Part shown: in pieces, positions 1 to 6,736 of the stretch
Numbering within the stretch: the stretch's first letter is position 1
How the letters are laid out: every line of letters begins with the position of its first letter
From: Candidatus Altarchaeota archaeon
GTDB taxonomy: Archaea; SpSt-1190
Length of the DNA: 12,536 nt
Direction: 5' to 3'
NCBI GenBank assembly: GCA_018221025.1
Contig: JAAOXX010000046.1
Coordinates: 1 to 12,536 of the forward strand
Made by a program: the position numbers and the translations under genes
Notes under the pieces: model-generated
What the model was told of the DNA's origin: nothing
The model's database searches: none
Seen by the model: only the letters and a program-made list of their open reading frames with translations

Positions 1-21
1 AAACAATTTTACATCCAGCAA
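1..21 (-). CDS. Possible 5' end of a truncated gene (Top6A expected by synteny)
   Basis: Downstream of Top6B on the same strand, a TTG at 21-19 opens a frame that stays open to the window edge (seven codons, MLDVKLF). A strong purine-rich Shine-Dalgarno-like run, GAGGAGAGG, lies six bases before it, and a TATATA-like stretch lies at 70-75. The ATG at 47-45 is closed by a TAA after 12 codons, so it is not the start. In many archaea topoisomerase VI subunit A follows subunit B, which makes Top6A the natural guess. Seven residues cannot show it, so the product is inference only. Confidence 0.3.
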
Positions 22-78
22 TTTATTCCTCTCCTCTGCGCCACCATATATTGAGCTTTAGTTATAAAATATATAAGA

Positions 79-1797
79 TTATGCGGATGCGCCGTTTTCC
101 TCTTCTGCGTCCTTTTCTTCTCTTAATTTTATACGCTTCTGAATCATGTCAATAAGCATGTTTTCGATTGGTTCAGGATTAGTTTCACTAATTTTGCCGA
201 GAGCGCCTGCAATTTCGGGTGCATATTTCAAAAACATGCTTCGTCTCCGTATTTTCAGGGCTTCTCTATGAATTCCCGATACGTATCGCTTTAGTGACCT
301 GCCAACTTCCATTACTGCGAATCGAATTTCTTTTACCACGTCATCGTCATCGGCAACTGCCTGCTTTCCTGCCGACCGGTATGGAATATGTGGTGAAATT
401 ACATTCACAAAGACTGTGAGTGGTGCATTTTCAAAGTCGCCAATATTGTAATTTTTCCAATTTACACTCTTTATTGCGGAATTAATTGCACATGCCCCAG
501 TATCAAATAGGAGTGGTGATTTATTTGCAAAACGCATTATTTCCATTTTTCTTCCATCACTCGTAGTTTTTCCAGCCTTTCCTCCATATGCAACTGAAAC
601 TTCAACTTGGAATGGGATTCCTCCCCTGTATACACTTGGTTTTCGTGTATTTGCCTTTATGAATTTAGAATCCAAAATTTTCTTAAGGCTGGCTTCGAGA
701 TGTCCCGTTTCAATTGGAGTTAATCCTTCTTTTGTTGGACTGAGTAAATTAATATTTCTAAACTCTCTGAGAATTCTTTCAGCATCGGTGTGAGTTATTG
801 TCATGGGGTCTTTGTCTTCTACTTTTGCTTTTTTCAATACCTCTTGAGCTCTTTTTGAACTAACTCTGGACAGGTCACCTTGTAAGAATCCACTAAGTTT
901 CTTTGCCTTACTCTTCTTGGCAAATCTCTGCAAGTCATCTGCAGATAGACCAAGTGGGTGAGGTTTCATTTCTTTTGGTAGTGGTGGGAGTTCCTTAGAT
1001 GTGCGTTTCCAAACCGTCTTTGTCTTATTTGGTTCATGAAGTGTAATAGTTGCGTGGGGGTTGGCAATTGCCGTTCGCCTTAGATATTCGTATGGACTCT
1101 GTTCCCCCCTGCGATAGATTAGTTTTTTGAATTCAGAAACTAGTTTTGTTCCTCGCCAATCAGTATCAATAACACTCTCATCAACTATTTTTGCCATATT
1201 TCTTTCAACATCAACTCTGAGAAACACTACTGAGGCTTTTCCGTTTCCTGTTGATGTTATAACTTTGGTTGGTTTTCCCGTAGTCATTTGGCTGAATAGC
1301 ACTGCTCCAACTGCACCAATTCCTTGTTGGCCCCTGCTTTGAACATATCTGTGAAACTTAGTCCCACTTAACATACTTCCAAATACCTTGGGAACATACT
1401 CGAGAGGAATTCCGGGACCATTATCCTCAATGGTTACAACAAAATGACCGACTGAATCCCCTAATTCATTTTCAATTCTTTCAATTTCCCGTCTTATTGT
1501 GTCTGCTCGCCTCTTATGACCGTCAGATTCGGCTTTTTCTAGTGCTTCTTGGCGTCTTTTTAGTTTCAAAAGCCCTCTGTTCTTCTTTCCACCGCCAACA
1601 TCCTTTATTTTGACTGTTATTTCAGGCAGAATCCCATATTCCTCACATGCATCGAGTGAATTAGTAACAAATTCGTGAACTATTGTTGTAAAACTCCTAA
1701 TTGCGCCTGAATAACCCAGCATTTGAAGGTTTTTTCGGAAAAACTCGGCTACACCGACTTCCCTGAACCTCTTATTGAATTCTTGATTGACATCCAC
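79..1797 (-). CDS. top6B: DNA topoisomerase VI subunit B (Top6B)
   Basis: ATPase subunit of the type IIB topoisomerase, which with Top6A relaxes and decatenates DNA by ATP-gated strand passage. Numbered from the TTG at 1800, the GHKL Bergerat fold shows an N-box with E43, N47 and D50, the DNGPG motif at 126-130, and the lid motif GQQGIG at 157-162. A transducer domain follows, with the switch lysine K479 in SAGKQA. The 573 residues are slightly longer than a typical crenarchaeal Top6B, mainly because of a charged helical insertion at about 69-117. I prefer the GTG at 1797 (second codon of the open frame): it lies 20 nt after a TATA-like box, as in the other lead genes, and no Shine-Dalgarno sequence precedes either start. 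It is the last complete gene after RIO1 and the KH protein. Family assignment is secure; the start is uncertain by one codon. Confidence 0.96.
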   Translation of the reverse strand: MDVNQEFNKRFREVGVAEFFRKNLQMLGYSGAIRSFTTIVHEFVTNSLDACEEYGILPEITVKIKDVGGGKKNRGLLKLKRRQEALEKAESDGHKRRADTIRREIERIENELGDSVGHFVVTIEDNGPGIPLEYVPKVFGSMLSGTKFHRYVQSRGQQGIGAVGAVLFSQMTTGKPTKVITSTGNGKASVVFLRVDVERNMAKIVDESVIDTDWRGTKLVSEFKKLIYRRGEQSPYEYLRRTAIANPHATITLHEPNKTKTVWKRTSKELPPLPKEMKPHPLGLSADDLQRFAKKSKAKKLSGFLQGDLSRVSSKRAQEVLKKAKVEDKDPMTITHTDAERILREFRNINLLSPTKEGLTPIETGHLEASLKKILDSKFIKANTRKPSVYRGGIPFQVEVSVAYGGKAGKTTSDGRKMEIMRFANKSPLLFDTGACAINSAIKSVNWKNYNIGDFENAPLTVFVNVISPHIPYRSAGKQAVADDDDVVKEIRFAVMEVGRSLKRYVSGIHREALKIRRRSMFLKYAPEIAGALGKISETNPEPIENMLIDMIQKRIKLREEKDAEEENGASA

Positions 1798-1817
1798 CAA
1801 AAAGGAGAGTTTAGAGG

Positions 1818-1825
1818 TATTTAAA
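1818..1825 (-). promoter_or_regulatory. TATA-like box of top6B
   Basis: TTTAAATA on the minus strand ends exactly 20 nt before the GTG at 1797 and overlaps the TAA stop of the KH gene. It suggests that Top6B also has its own leaderless or one-base-leader transcript besides any readthrough from RIO1-KH. Confidence 0.55.
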
Positions 1826-2327
1826 TCTTATCCAAAGATGCTAAGCGCCTATCTATGTGTTTATACACATTTGCATGCGTAGCACCGCCTAATAGACGTT
1901 CTAATACCTCTCTTAGGACCTGTAATCGTGAAGGCGACCCAATACCGGCAACTTCGGTATCAGTTACAAGAATTTTTGTTTGAAGCTTGATTTCAATATG
2001 AGTCTTGACCTTTCCATGTTCTCCAATAATTCGCCCCATTAAACGGGACATATGTGCCTCGGGAATCGCTTCTGCGACATCAAATACTATTAATTGTAAA
2101 TTGTCATTGAATAACTCGAAGGCATAGTCCTTTGTGAATCCGAGACCAATTGCTTTTACTACGTCTTTTGCATTTAAAATATCCAGACTTTCTCCGGTTA
2201 TGGTTACAGTTCCATCTTCAATTTTTAGTTTGACTCTGCCTTGTTTTTCAATACTCTTCTTTACTTCGCCATTCTTTCCGACTACTCGACCAATGCGCTC
2301 ATCCGGAATGCTTACTACGTGTTCCAC
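1821..2327 (-). CDS. KH-domain RNA-binding protein, Dim2/Pno1-like
   Basis: A 168-residue protein with two KH-type modules. The first carries a GxxG loop at G17-K-N-G20; the second carries G102-E-H-G105. This matches the archaeal homologue of Dim2/Pno1, which binds the 3' region of small-subunit rRNA and works with RIO1 kinase in 30S maturation. It lies directly behind the RIO1 gene, a neighbourhood common in archaea. The GTG start at 2327 follows the RIO1 TGA by only six bases and is in the same reading frame. A weak GAGAG lies before it. The role in rRNA maturation is inferred from family and context. Confidence 0.92.
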   Translation of the reverse strand: MEHVVSIPDERIGRVVGKNGEVKKSIEKQGRVKLKIEDGTVTITGESLDILNAKDVVKAIGLGFTKDYAFELFNDNLQLIVFDVAEAIPEAHMSRLMGRIIGEHGKVKTHIEIKLQTKILVTDTEVAGIGSPSRLQVLREVLERLLGGATHANVYKHIDRRLASLDKI

Positions 2328-2333
2328 TTCATT

Positions 2334-3041
2334 TCAACTCTCTGTCCACGTGACCTTCCCTTCAGTCACATAATCTAAAATCTCTTTCTTATCTGTTTTT
2401 ATCCATTTCGAAAAGAATCTACACACATTTGAGATATCCCGTCGTAGATACTCATCTGATGTGGGATGCTTTTTGTCTACTGCCTGCCCAACATCAATTA
2501 TTACTGGTTCTCCCTTGGGGTCAACTAAAATATTGTACTCGCTCAAGTCTGCATGAACCAGTTTTGAAATCTCGTACATGGTTTTTACATCCTTAATTAT
2601 TTTCCAAAACATCTCTTCCGGTTCTTCAATTCTTGCATTGCGAAGCTGAGGAGAGGGTGTCTTGTCTCCAATAAATCCCATCACGAGTACATTGCCTCTA
2701 AATGCTAATGGTGTTGGTACCTTGATTCTTGCAGAATACATTCTGCGGAGATTTCCATATTCCTTTTTTACCCAAGCATTAATGAGTGTCCGTTTATTCT
2801 TTCCAATATGCCAGAATCGAGGGTCCCCTTTAATGTATTCCATAATTGTTTCAAAATTTGATACATCTATTCGGTAAACTTTGACTGCCAATGGAGTGTC
2901 ATTGAATGCAGTAAAAACCCGTGCCTCCTTTCCATCGGCAATTGGTCCCCCGAACTCTCTAAAAATTCCTCTATTGAAGAGGGCGTGAATATTCATTAGG
3001 GTTGGCTTATCAAAGACCTTATCCAAAACTTTTTTGTCCAC
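2334..3041 (-). CDS. rio1: RIO1-family serine/threonine kinase/ATPase
   Basis: Atypical protein kinase of 235 residues, in the family that acts in late small-subunit ribosome maturation. Visible motifs are the flexible nucleotide loop GKEARVF (37-43), the ATP lysine K54 in AVKVYR, the catalytic loop HADLSEYN with D165 and N170, and the metal-binding IDVGQAV with D183. The IDVGQAV form and the lack of the winged-helix domain typical of RIO2 favour RIO1. The start is GTG at 3041; no Shine-Dalgarno is present, but a TATA-like box ends 20 nt upstream, so the transcript is probably leaderless. It heads the RIO1-KH-Top6B string. aIF1A, often just upstream of RIO1 in archaea, is instead at 6413. Confidence 0.95.
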   Translation of the reverse strand: MDKKVLDKVFDKPTLMNIHALFNRGIFREFGGPIADGKEARVFTAFNDTPLAVKVYRIDVSNFETIMEYIKGDPRFWHIGKNKRTLINAWVKKEYGNLRRMYSARIKVPTPLAFRGNVLVMGFIGDKTPSPQLRNARIEEPEEMFWKIIKDVKTMYEISKLVHADLSEYNILVDPKGEPVIIDVGQAVDKKHPTSDEYLRRDISNVCRFFSKWIKTDKKEILDYVTEGKVTWTES

Positions 3042-3061
3042 AAAACTAGGTGGTTTGCGAG

Positions 3062-3070
3062 TTAATAATA
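3062..3070 (-). promoter_or_regulatory. TATA-like box of rio1
   Basis: TATTATTAA on the minus strand, ending 20 nt before the GTG at 3041. There is no ribosome binding site between, so a leaderless transcript is inferred. Confidence 0.55.
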
Positions 3071-3071
3071 G

Positions 3072-3656
3072 TCACTCTGCAGCCGGTGTAGCGTATATTT
3101 GAGATTCTAATTGTTCCATTATGCCTGATGCCTTTTCAAGTAGTTTGAATGAATTTGGTGAATGCGCACTAGTTTTTCCACGCACATATTTCTGGAGCTG
3201 GTCTATCCTATCATAGCTCAATGCAAGAAGTGGTGGAACGAATCCGATTAAACCGAGTCCGAACGGTACCATCGCACCCATTAGTGCTGCACTCGCTATC
3301 CCCATTTCTCCAGTTACTGCTGCATACACTGGTAAAGCCGATGCAGCACCCGCAGTAACAAATCCTTTTCCTGGGCTGTCGTAGAGAGCAGTCATATCCA
3401 ATGCAGGTTTAATCGTGTCTGGAAGTTCCCATACGTCTCCCGATACTATGTGAATTTTTGTGTTTCCGAGTGCATACTCTCCTGCTTCAGTATCATTTGA
3501 AGCCATTATCAGATAGTTTTCATAGCCAAGACCAACACGTCTTGTTGCTTCAAACAAGGTTCCAGTTACGACTCCATCACCTTTCGAAAATGATTGGATG
3601 CCGGAATATTGCAAATCCCATATTCCTGTGTCCCTGTGCATTCGAATACTCGTCAC
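3072..3656 (-). CDS. Unrecognised protein with two C-terminal-half membrane segments
   Basis: A 194-residue protein that I do not recognise. Residues 1-95 look like a soluble, beta-rich domain without cysteines. Residues 98-116 and about 118-147 form a glycine/alanine-rich hydrophobic hairpin, with YDRIDQLQKYVRGK just after it. Residues 165-194 look helical and soluble. No signal peptide precedes the N-terminal domain, so it would sit in the cytoplasm. The GTG start at 3656 lies 20 nt after a TATA-like box; an ATG five codons later is possible. It lies between the RIO1 and FtsY strings with its own promoter. Codon use and base composition look like its neighbours, so it is probably a real gene rather than a recent arrival. 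Confidence 0.8.
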   Translation of the reverse strand: MTSIRMHRDTGIWDLQYSGIQSFSKGDGVVTGTLFEATRRVGLGYENYLIMASNDTEAGEYALGNTKIHIVSGDVWELPDTIKPALDMTALYDSPGKGFVTAGAASALPVYAAVTGEMGIASAALMGAMVPFGLGLIGFVPPLLALSYDRIDQLQKYVRGKTSAHSPNSFKLLEKASGIMEQLESQIYATPAAE

Positions 3657-3676
3657 ATAATGTGACCACTCTACAG

Positions 3677-3685
3677 TTTAAATAA
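3677..3685 (-). promoter_or_regulatory. TATA-like box of the 3072-3656 gene
   Basis: TTATTTAAA on the minus strand ends 20 nt before the GTG at 3656 and abuts the FtsY stop codon. The position matches the other lead-gene boxes in the window. Confidence 0.55.
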
Positions 3686-4489
3686 TCAGAGTCCGAGGGA
3701 TTTTACAATCTTTTCAGGAGAAAATGGTTTTAGGTCTGTGTATTCTTGACCAGTTCCCAGGAAGTAAACTGGTTTTCCGGTGGCTGCAGAAATCGAGATA
3801 ATTGCACCCCCCCTCTCATCGACATCAGATTTACTAACTACGAATCCATCGACGAGGGGTCCAAATGCCTTCGCTTGTTCGACTGCATCGTTTCCAGTTG
3901 TTGCATCTACAACTAATAAGGATAAGTCTGGGGAAGATACTCGTTTTATTTTCTCAAGTTCATTCATTAAACCCGAGTCCACGTGGAGCCTTCCAGACGT
4001 ATCAACGATTACTACATCGATGTCTTTTGATTTAGCATGGTGAATGGCATCATATGCGACGGATGCAGGGTCTGCCCCATACTCCTGCTTAATTAATTTT
4101 ATTTTGAGCCTATTGCAGTGTTCTTCCAATTGTTCAATTGCGGCGGCTCTGAATGTGTCGCTTCCGGCGGCAACAACTGACTTGCCCTTCTTCAATAGTA
4201 GGTAGGCAATCTTTGCGAGTGTTGTAGTTTTTCCAGTTCCATTTATTCCAGATATCATAATTACAAATGGCTTTCCCTTTACTTTGAGTCTTTCAGAATG
4301 CATAGAATCAAGCAGTGCCTGCCTCAGTGCAGTTTTTTGGTTGTCGCTTTTCTTTACCCTCTCAATTAATTGGTCTACAACTTCCAATGATACACCAGCT
4401 TCAAGTAATACTATTTCGAGTTCAGGAGTCACATCCTTCCTTGGGAGTTTCAGGACTTCCTTTATTTTTTTCTTTAGAAATTTAAACAC
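3686..4489 (-). CDS. ftsY: Signal recognition particle receptor FtsY (SRP GTPase)
   Basis: SRP-receptor GTPase that docks the SRP-ribosome complex at the membrane. In the 267-residue form from GTG 4489, a short N-domain (about 1-70) precedes the G-domain: P-loop GINGTGKTT at 81-89, DTFRAAAIEQL at 111-121, DTSGR at 163-167, and the guanine-specificity motif SKSD at 219-222 in place of the usual TKxD. The N-terminus is a short basic amphipathic stretch (FKFLKKKIKEVLK), with no long acidic A-domain, as in many archaea. An ATG at 4513 is possible, but it would overlap prefoldin alpha by 32 bases; the GTG gives an 8-base overlap and a family-like start. Adjacency of prefoldin alpha and ftsY is common in archaea, though the usual upstream L18a (LX) gene is not here. 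Confidence 0.96.
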   Translation of the reverse strand: MFKFLKKKIKEVLKLPRKDVTPELEIVLLEAGVSLEVVDQLIERVKKSDNQKTALRQALLDSMHSERLKVKGKPFVIMISGINGTGKTTTLAKIAYLLLKKGKSVVAAGSDTFRAAAIEQLEEHCNRLKIKLIKQEYGADPASVAYDAIHHAKSKDIDVVIVDTSGRLHVDSGLMNELEKIKRVSSPDLSLLVVDATTGNDAVEQAKAFGPLVDGFVVSKSDVDERGGAIISISAATGKPVYFLGTGQEYTDLKPFSPEKIVKSLGL

Positions 4490-4898
4490 TTTGATTCGCC
4501 TGTATTGCGGCATTTAATTCTCCAGTCAATTTGTCAGATTCCTTAGTTAAGAGTCCAATATTCTGAACAATTACATCTTCTTGTTTCTTTAAGTCTTCAA
4601 CTTGTTTATCCACTATTGGCGTCGCTTCGCTAATTTTCTTTTCTACGAATACTCCTGCACCGAGACTCACAATAACCTTTCCAGTAGTTGTTATCTCTGC
4701 AGGTACGTATGATGAGGCACCCAATGGAACAAGCATCTCGTCCCCCGTCTTAGCAGTTTCCAAATTAGTTAGTCCTACTCGTAGTACGCTTAACTCTTCA
4801 ATAGCCTGCAGTAGCTGTTCGAGGTGAGTTCGCATTGCACTTATCTGTTGATTCATATATTCGAGTTGAATTACTTTAGTTTGTAGAGTTTTATCCAT
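4482..4898 (-). CDS. pfdA: Prefoldin subunit alpha
   Basis: Alpha subunit of the hexameric prefoldin (GimC) chaperone, which holds nascent chains for the thermosome. The 138-residue protein has two long coiled-coil helices (about 1-40 and 95-138) flanking the beta core EMLVPLGASSYVPAEI and VIVSLGAGVFVEKK, the alpha-type pattern. The ATG at 4898 gives the usual family length. It lies 21 nt after a TTTTAAAA box with no Shine-Dalgarno. An upstream in-frame start at 4952 would add 18 residues unlike the family and run into the AK6 gene. The gene overlaps ftsY by 8 bases, pointing to coupled translation. Confidence 0.94.
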   Translation of the reverse strand: MDKTLQTKVIQLEYMNQQISAMRTHLEQLLQAIEELSVLRVGLTNLETAKTGDEMLVPLGASSYVPAEITTTGKVIVSLGAGVFVEKKISEATPIVDKQVEDLKKQEDVIVQNIGLLTKESDKLTGELNAAIQANQSV

Positions 4899-4919
4899 TG
4901 CAAATTGTAGTTTAGGGGG

Positions 4920-4927
4920 TTTTAAAA
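4920..4927 (-). promoter_or_regulatory. TATA box plus C-run promoter of pfdA
   Basis: TTTTAAAA followed directly by CCCCC on the minus strand, 21 nt before the ATG at 4898. The aIF2-alpha gene has the same arrangement (box, CCCCC, 21 nt, ATG). Confidence 0.55.
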
Positions 4928-4929
4928 GT

Positions 4930-5427
4930 TTAGAGGTATTCCAAAAAGTCATATTTTTGAGATTTGAGTTTTCCTTTAATCGCCTTCAAGATGTCTTCAA
5001 CAACTTCATTTGGCGTCTTATTCGTAGTGTCTATCTCAAATACCTTGTCATTCATTTCGTAGGCTTCACCCGCAATTATATTGAGTGCTTCTGCTTCAAC
5101 ATTCTCTTCGGTTTTATTCACAGACCATGCCTTTGACTGAAGGCGTTGGTACAAGTTTTTTGGTTTGCATCTGAGTACAATCACAAAATTTGACCTAACA
5201 AAATGACTCAAGTGGCCATCAACAATGGCTTCTTTTGGGAACTGAAATTCTGATACAGCCCTTTCAACATCGACTATGAGTGTGTCGCGCTCTGCATCCC
5301 TTTCAATTGCAAATTCGTTGGAAAGCAGCTCATTCAAGTTAATAATTTGGAGGCCGAGTATTTTTGACAAGATTTTTGATGCAGTAGTCTTTCCAGTTCC
5401 GGGAGTTCCCGTTATTGAAACAATCAC
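4930..5427 (-). CDS. AK6/Fap7-type adenylate kinase (putative ribosome maturation NMP kinase)
   Basis: A 165-residue P-loop kinase of the AK6/Fap7 family, which has adenylate kinase/ATPase activity and assists small-subunit rRNA maturation through uS11. The GTG at 5427 places the P-loop GTPGTGKTT at residues 7-15, right at the N-terminus as the family requires. Other family marks are the DGHLSHF motif and the LQSKAW segment. The frame is open further upstream to 5604, but those residues are antisense to Nop10 and unlike the family. A TATA-like box ends 20 nt before the GTG. The gene stops two bases before the prefoldin promoter box, so prefoldin is probably transcribed on its own as well. Confidence 0.92.
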   Translation of the reverse strand: MIVSITGTPGTGKTTASKILSKILGLQIINLNELLSNEFAIERDAERDTLIVDVERAVSEFQFPKEAIVDGHLSHFVRSNFVIVLRCKPKNLYQRLQSKAWSVNKTEENVEAEALNIIAGEAYEMNDKVFEIDTTNKTPNEVVEDILKAIKGKLKSQKYDFLEYL

Positions 5428-5447
5428 AGCACCATATGCTTCGGAAG

Positions 5448-5454
5448 TATAAAT
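5448..5454 (-). promoter_or_regulatory. TATA-like box of the AK6-like gene
   Basis: ATTTATA on the minus strand, ending 20 nt before the GTG at 5427. Together with the plus-strand box at 5471-5478 it makes a short divergent promoter region. Confidence 0.55.
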
Positions 5455-5470
5455 GCGCGTACCACAAATC

Positions 5471-5478
5471 ATTTTATA
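5471..5478 (+). promoter_or_regulatory. TATA-like box of the Nop10-PAC2-aIF1A string
   Basis: ATTTTATA lies 25 nt before the Nop10 ATG at 5504 and 19 nt before an in-frame GTG at 5498. Using the 20-nt spacing seen elsewhere, transcription would start around 5498-5500, giving a leader of only four to six bases. Confidence 0.5.
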
Positions 5479-5503
5479 GCCCTCGTATAAGTTAAGTGTG
5501 TCA

Positions 5504-5647
5504 ATGAAGAAATGCTCCGTTTGTGAGAAGTATACACTCACTAAATGTAGCTGTGGCGGTGAGGTTAGGAGCCCAGAACCGCCAAAGTTTTCTCCGGAGG
5601 ACAAGTATTGGAAACAGCGACTACAGGCAAGAGGGGTTAAAGTATGA
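5504..5647 (+). CDS. nop10: Ribosome biogenesis protein Nop10 (H/ACA RNP)
   Basis: A 47-residue zinc-ribbon protein of the H/ACA ribonucleoprotein, which with Cbf5, Gar1 and L7Ae makes guide-directed pseudouridines in rRNA. The N-terminal ribbon has cysteines C4, C7, C15 and C17 (CSVC, CSC), followed by the family signature YTL and a basic helix after PPKFSPEDKY. The second pair is CxC instead of the more usual CxxC. The TGA stop overlaps the ATG of the PAC2 gene by four bases. Archaea often have aIF2-alpha, Nop10 and PAC2 in one row; here aIF2-alpha is at 7238-7990 on the opposite strand. An upstream in-frame GTG at 5498 is possible. Confidence 0.93.
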   Translation: MKKCSVCEKYTLTKCSCGGEVRSPEPPKFSPEDKYWKQRLQARGVKV

Positions 5648-6408
5648 TAATGTGGAAAGTTACTGAACGGCCTCTGCTCTATAAGCCGGTTTTGGTCGAA
5701 GGGCTTCCGGGAATTGGCAATGTTGGCAAAATGACTGTTGAATACTTAATTGATAAATTGAAGGCCAAGAAATTTGCAGAAATTTACAGCGACCATTTTC
5801 CATACCATGTTTTTATTGATAAAAAGAGTACAGTAAGCCTTCCAAAAAATGAATTTTATTATTACAAGAGCGGAAAACATGATATTGTTTTTCTGACTGG
5901 AGATTTTCAGAGTATGACTCCACAAGGGCATTATGAAGTGACTGATGCAGTCCTAAAGTTCTGCAAAGACCTTGGCGTTAAACGAATTATTACTGTTGGT
6001 GGATATGGTATTGAAGGAATTCCTAAGAATCCTCAGGTGCTGGGGGCTGTGACCCATGAGAAAGTTATGAGTCAGTTTGAAGAGCCTGGAGTCAAATTTG
6101 AAGATGGAGAGCGAGTCGGCATGATTGTCGGTGCAAGTGGACTCTTGCTTGGTCTTGGGAAACTCAGGGGATTTGAAGGAATTTGCCTCATGGGCGAGAC
6201 ATTTTCAAGACCTATGTTTACTGATGCGAGGGCATCAAAGGCAGTGCTTGAAGTCATATCACAGTATTTTGGAATACCAATCGATATGAAAGATATGAAT
6301 GTTAAGGCAAAAGAGCTGGACAAGGCAATAACCAAGGCAAAAGAACTTGAAGACCAGATGGTCAAAAAGCTTACAAAGCCCACCGACGAATTAAGTTATA
6401 TTGGGTGA
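5644..6408 (+). CDS. PAC2-family protein (proteasome assembly chaperone-like)
   Basis: A 254-residue protein of the archaeal PAC2 family (PbaA/PbaB type), related to eukaryotic proteasome assembly chaperone PAC2. Its exact role in archaea is not settled. The N-terminal VLVEGLPGIGNVGK (about 17-30) and the central ITVGGYGIEG and MIVGASGLLLGLG stretches are family hallmarks, and a charged helical tail ends the protein. The ATG at 5644 overlaps the Nop10 stop (ATGA), and GAGGGG at 5631-5636 is a well-placed Shine-Dalgarno, so the start is well supported. The stop overlaps the possible first start of aIF1A. Confidence 0.93.
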   Translation: MIMWKVTERPLLYKPVLVEGLPGIGNVGKMTVEYLIDKLKAKKFAEIYSDHFPYHVFIDKKSTVSLPKNEFYYYKSGKHDIVFLTGDFQSMTPQGHYEVTDAVLKFCKDLGVKRIITVGGYGIEGIPKNPQVLGAVTHEKVMSQFEEPGVKFEDGERVGMIVGASGLLLGLGKLRGFEGICLMGETFSRPMFTDARASKAVLEVISQYFGIPIDMKDMNVKAKELDKAITKAKELEDQMVKKLTKPTDELSYIG

Positions 6409-6412
6409 TAAA

Positions 6413-6736
6413 TTGGGAAAATATAGAAAAAAAGTAGTGAGAAAGCCAGGGGAAGAGTATCGTGTTAGGCGTCCTGTTACTGGGGAACTCTTTGCAGTTG
6501 TTGAGCAACGACTTGGCTACAATAAGATGTATGTTCGTTGTCAGGATAATAAGATTCGAATTGGAAGGGTTCCTGGAAAATATTCAAGGCGCTTGTGGAT
6601 TCGAGAGGGAGACTTGGTAATAATTAAACTCTGGGAGATTGAAGTCGATAAGAAATGCGACATAATTTACAGATATACCGCAGCCCAAAAGGCTCTACTA
6701 GTTCAGAAGAAAGAATTACCGGAGGACATGCAATGA
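6413..6736 (+). CDS. eif1A: Translation initiation factor aIF1A
   Basis: Archaeal aIF1A, an OB-fold factor that binds the 30S A site with aIF1 during start selection. The core is clearly visible: RRPVTGELFAVVEQRLG, then MYVRCQDNKIRIGRVPGK, then IREGDLVIIKLWE and the CDIIYRYT ending. A basic N-terminal tail precedes it. I chose the TTG at 6413, four bases after GGGTGA, a Shine-Dalgarno overlapping the PAC2 stop, which gives 107 residues. A TTG at 6401 would add four residues but has no ribosome binding site. RIO1, a frequent partner gene of aIF1A, lies over 3 kb away on the other strand. Confidence 0.95.
   Translation: MGKYRKKVVRKPGEEYRVRRPVTGELFAVVEQRLGYNKMYVRCQDNKIRIGRVPGKYSRRLWIREGDLVIIKLWEIEVDKKCDIIYRYTAAQKALLVQKKELPEDMQ

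Noticed and set aside
1808..4940. Perfect 14-base repeat AGTTTAGAGGTATT at 1808-1821 and 4927-4940, both near promoter boxes.
   Set aside because: At 4927-4940 it includes the last codons and stop of the AK6-like gene, and its position relative to the TATA-like box differs between the two sites. Two copies of this length in AT-rich DNA can be chance.
5428..5604. N-terminal extension of the AK6-like kinase by 59 residues up to 5604.
   Set aside because: It is antisense to Nop10, unlike the family, and would displace the P-loop from the N-terminus; the GTG at 5427 has a box at the standard distance.
5428..5643. Possible structured RNA in the AK6-PAC2 gap.
   Set aside because: The gap is explained by the Nop10 gene plus two divergent promoter boxes in the remaining 76 bases.
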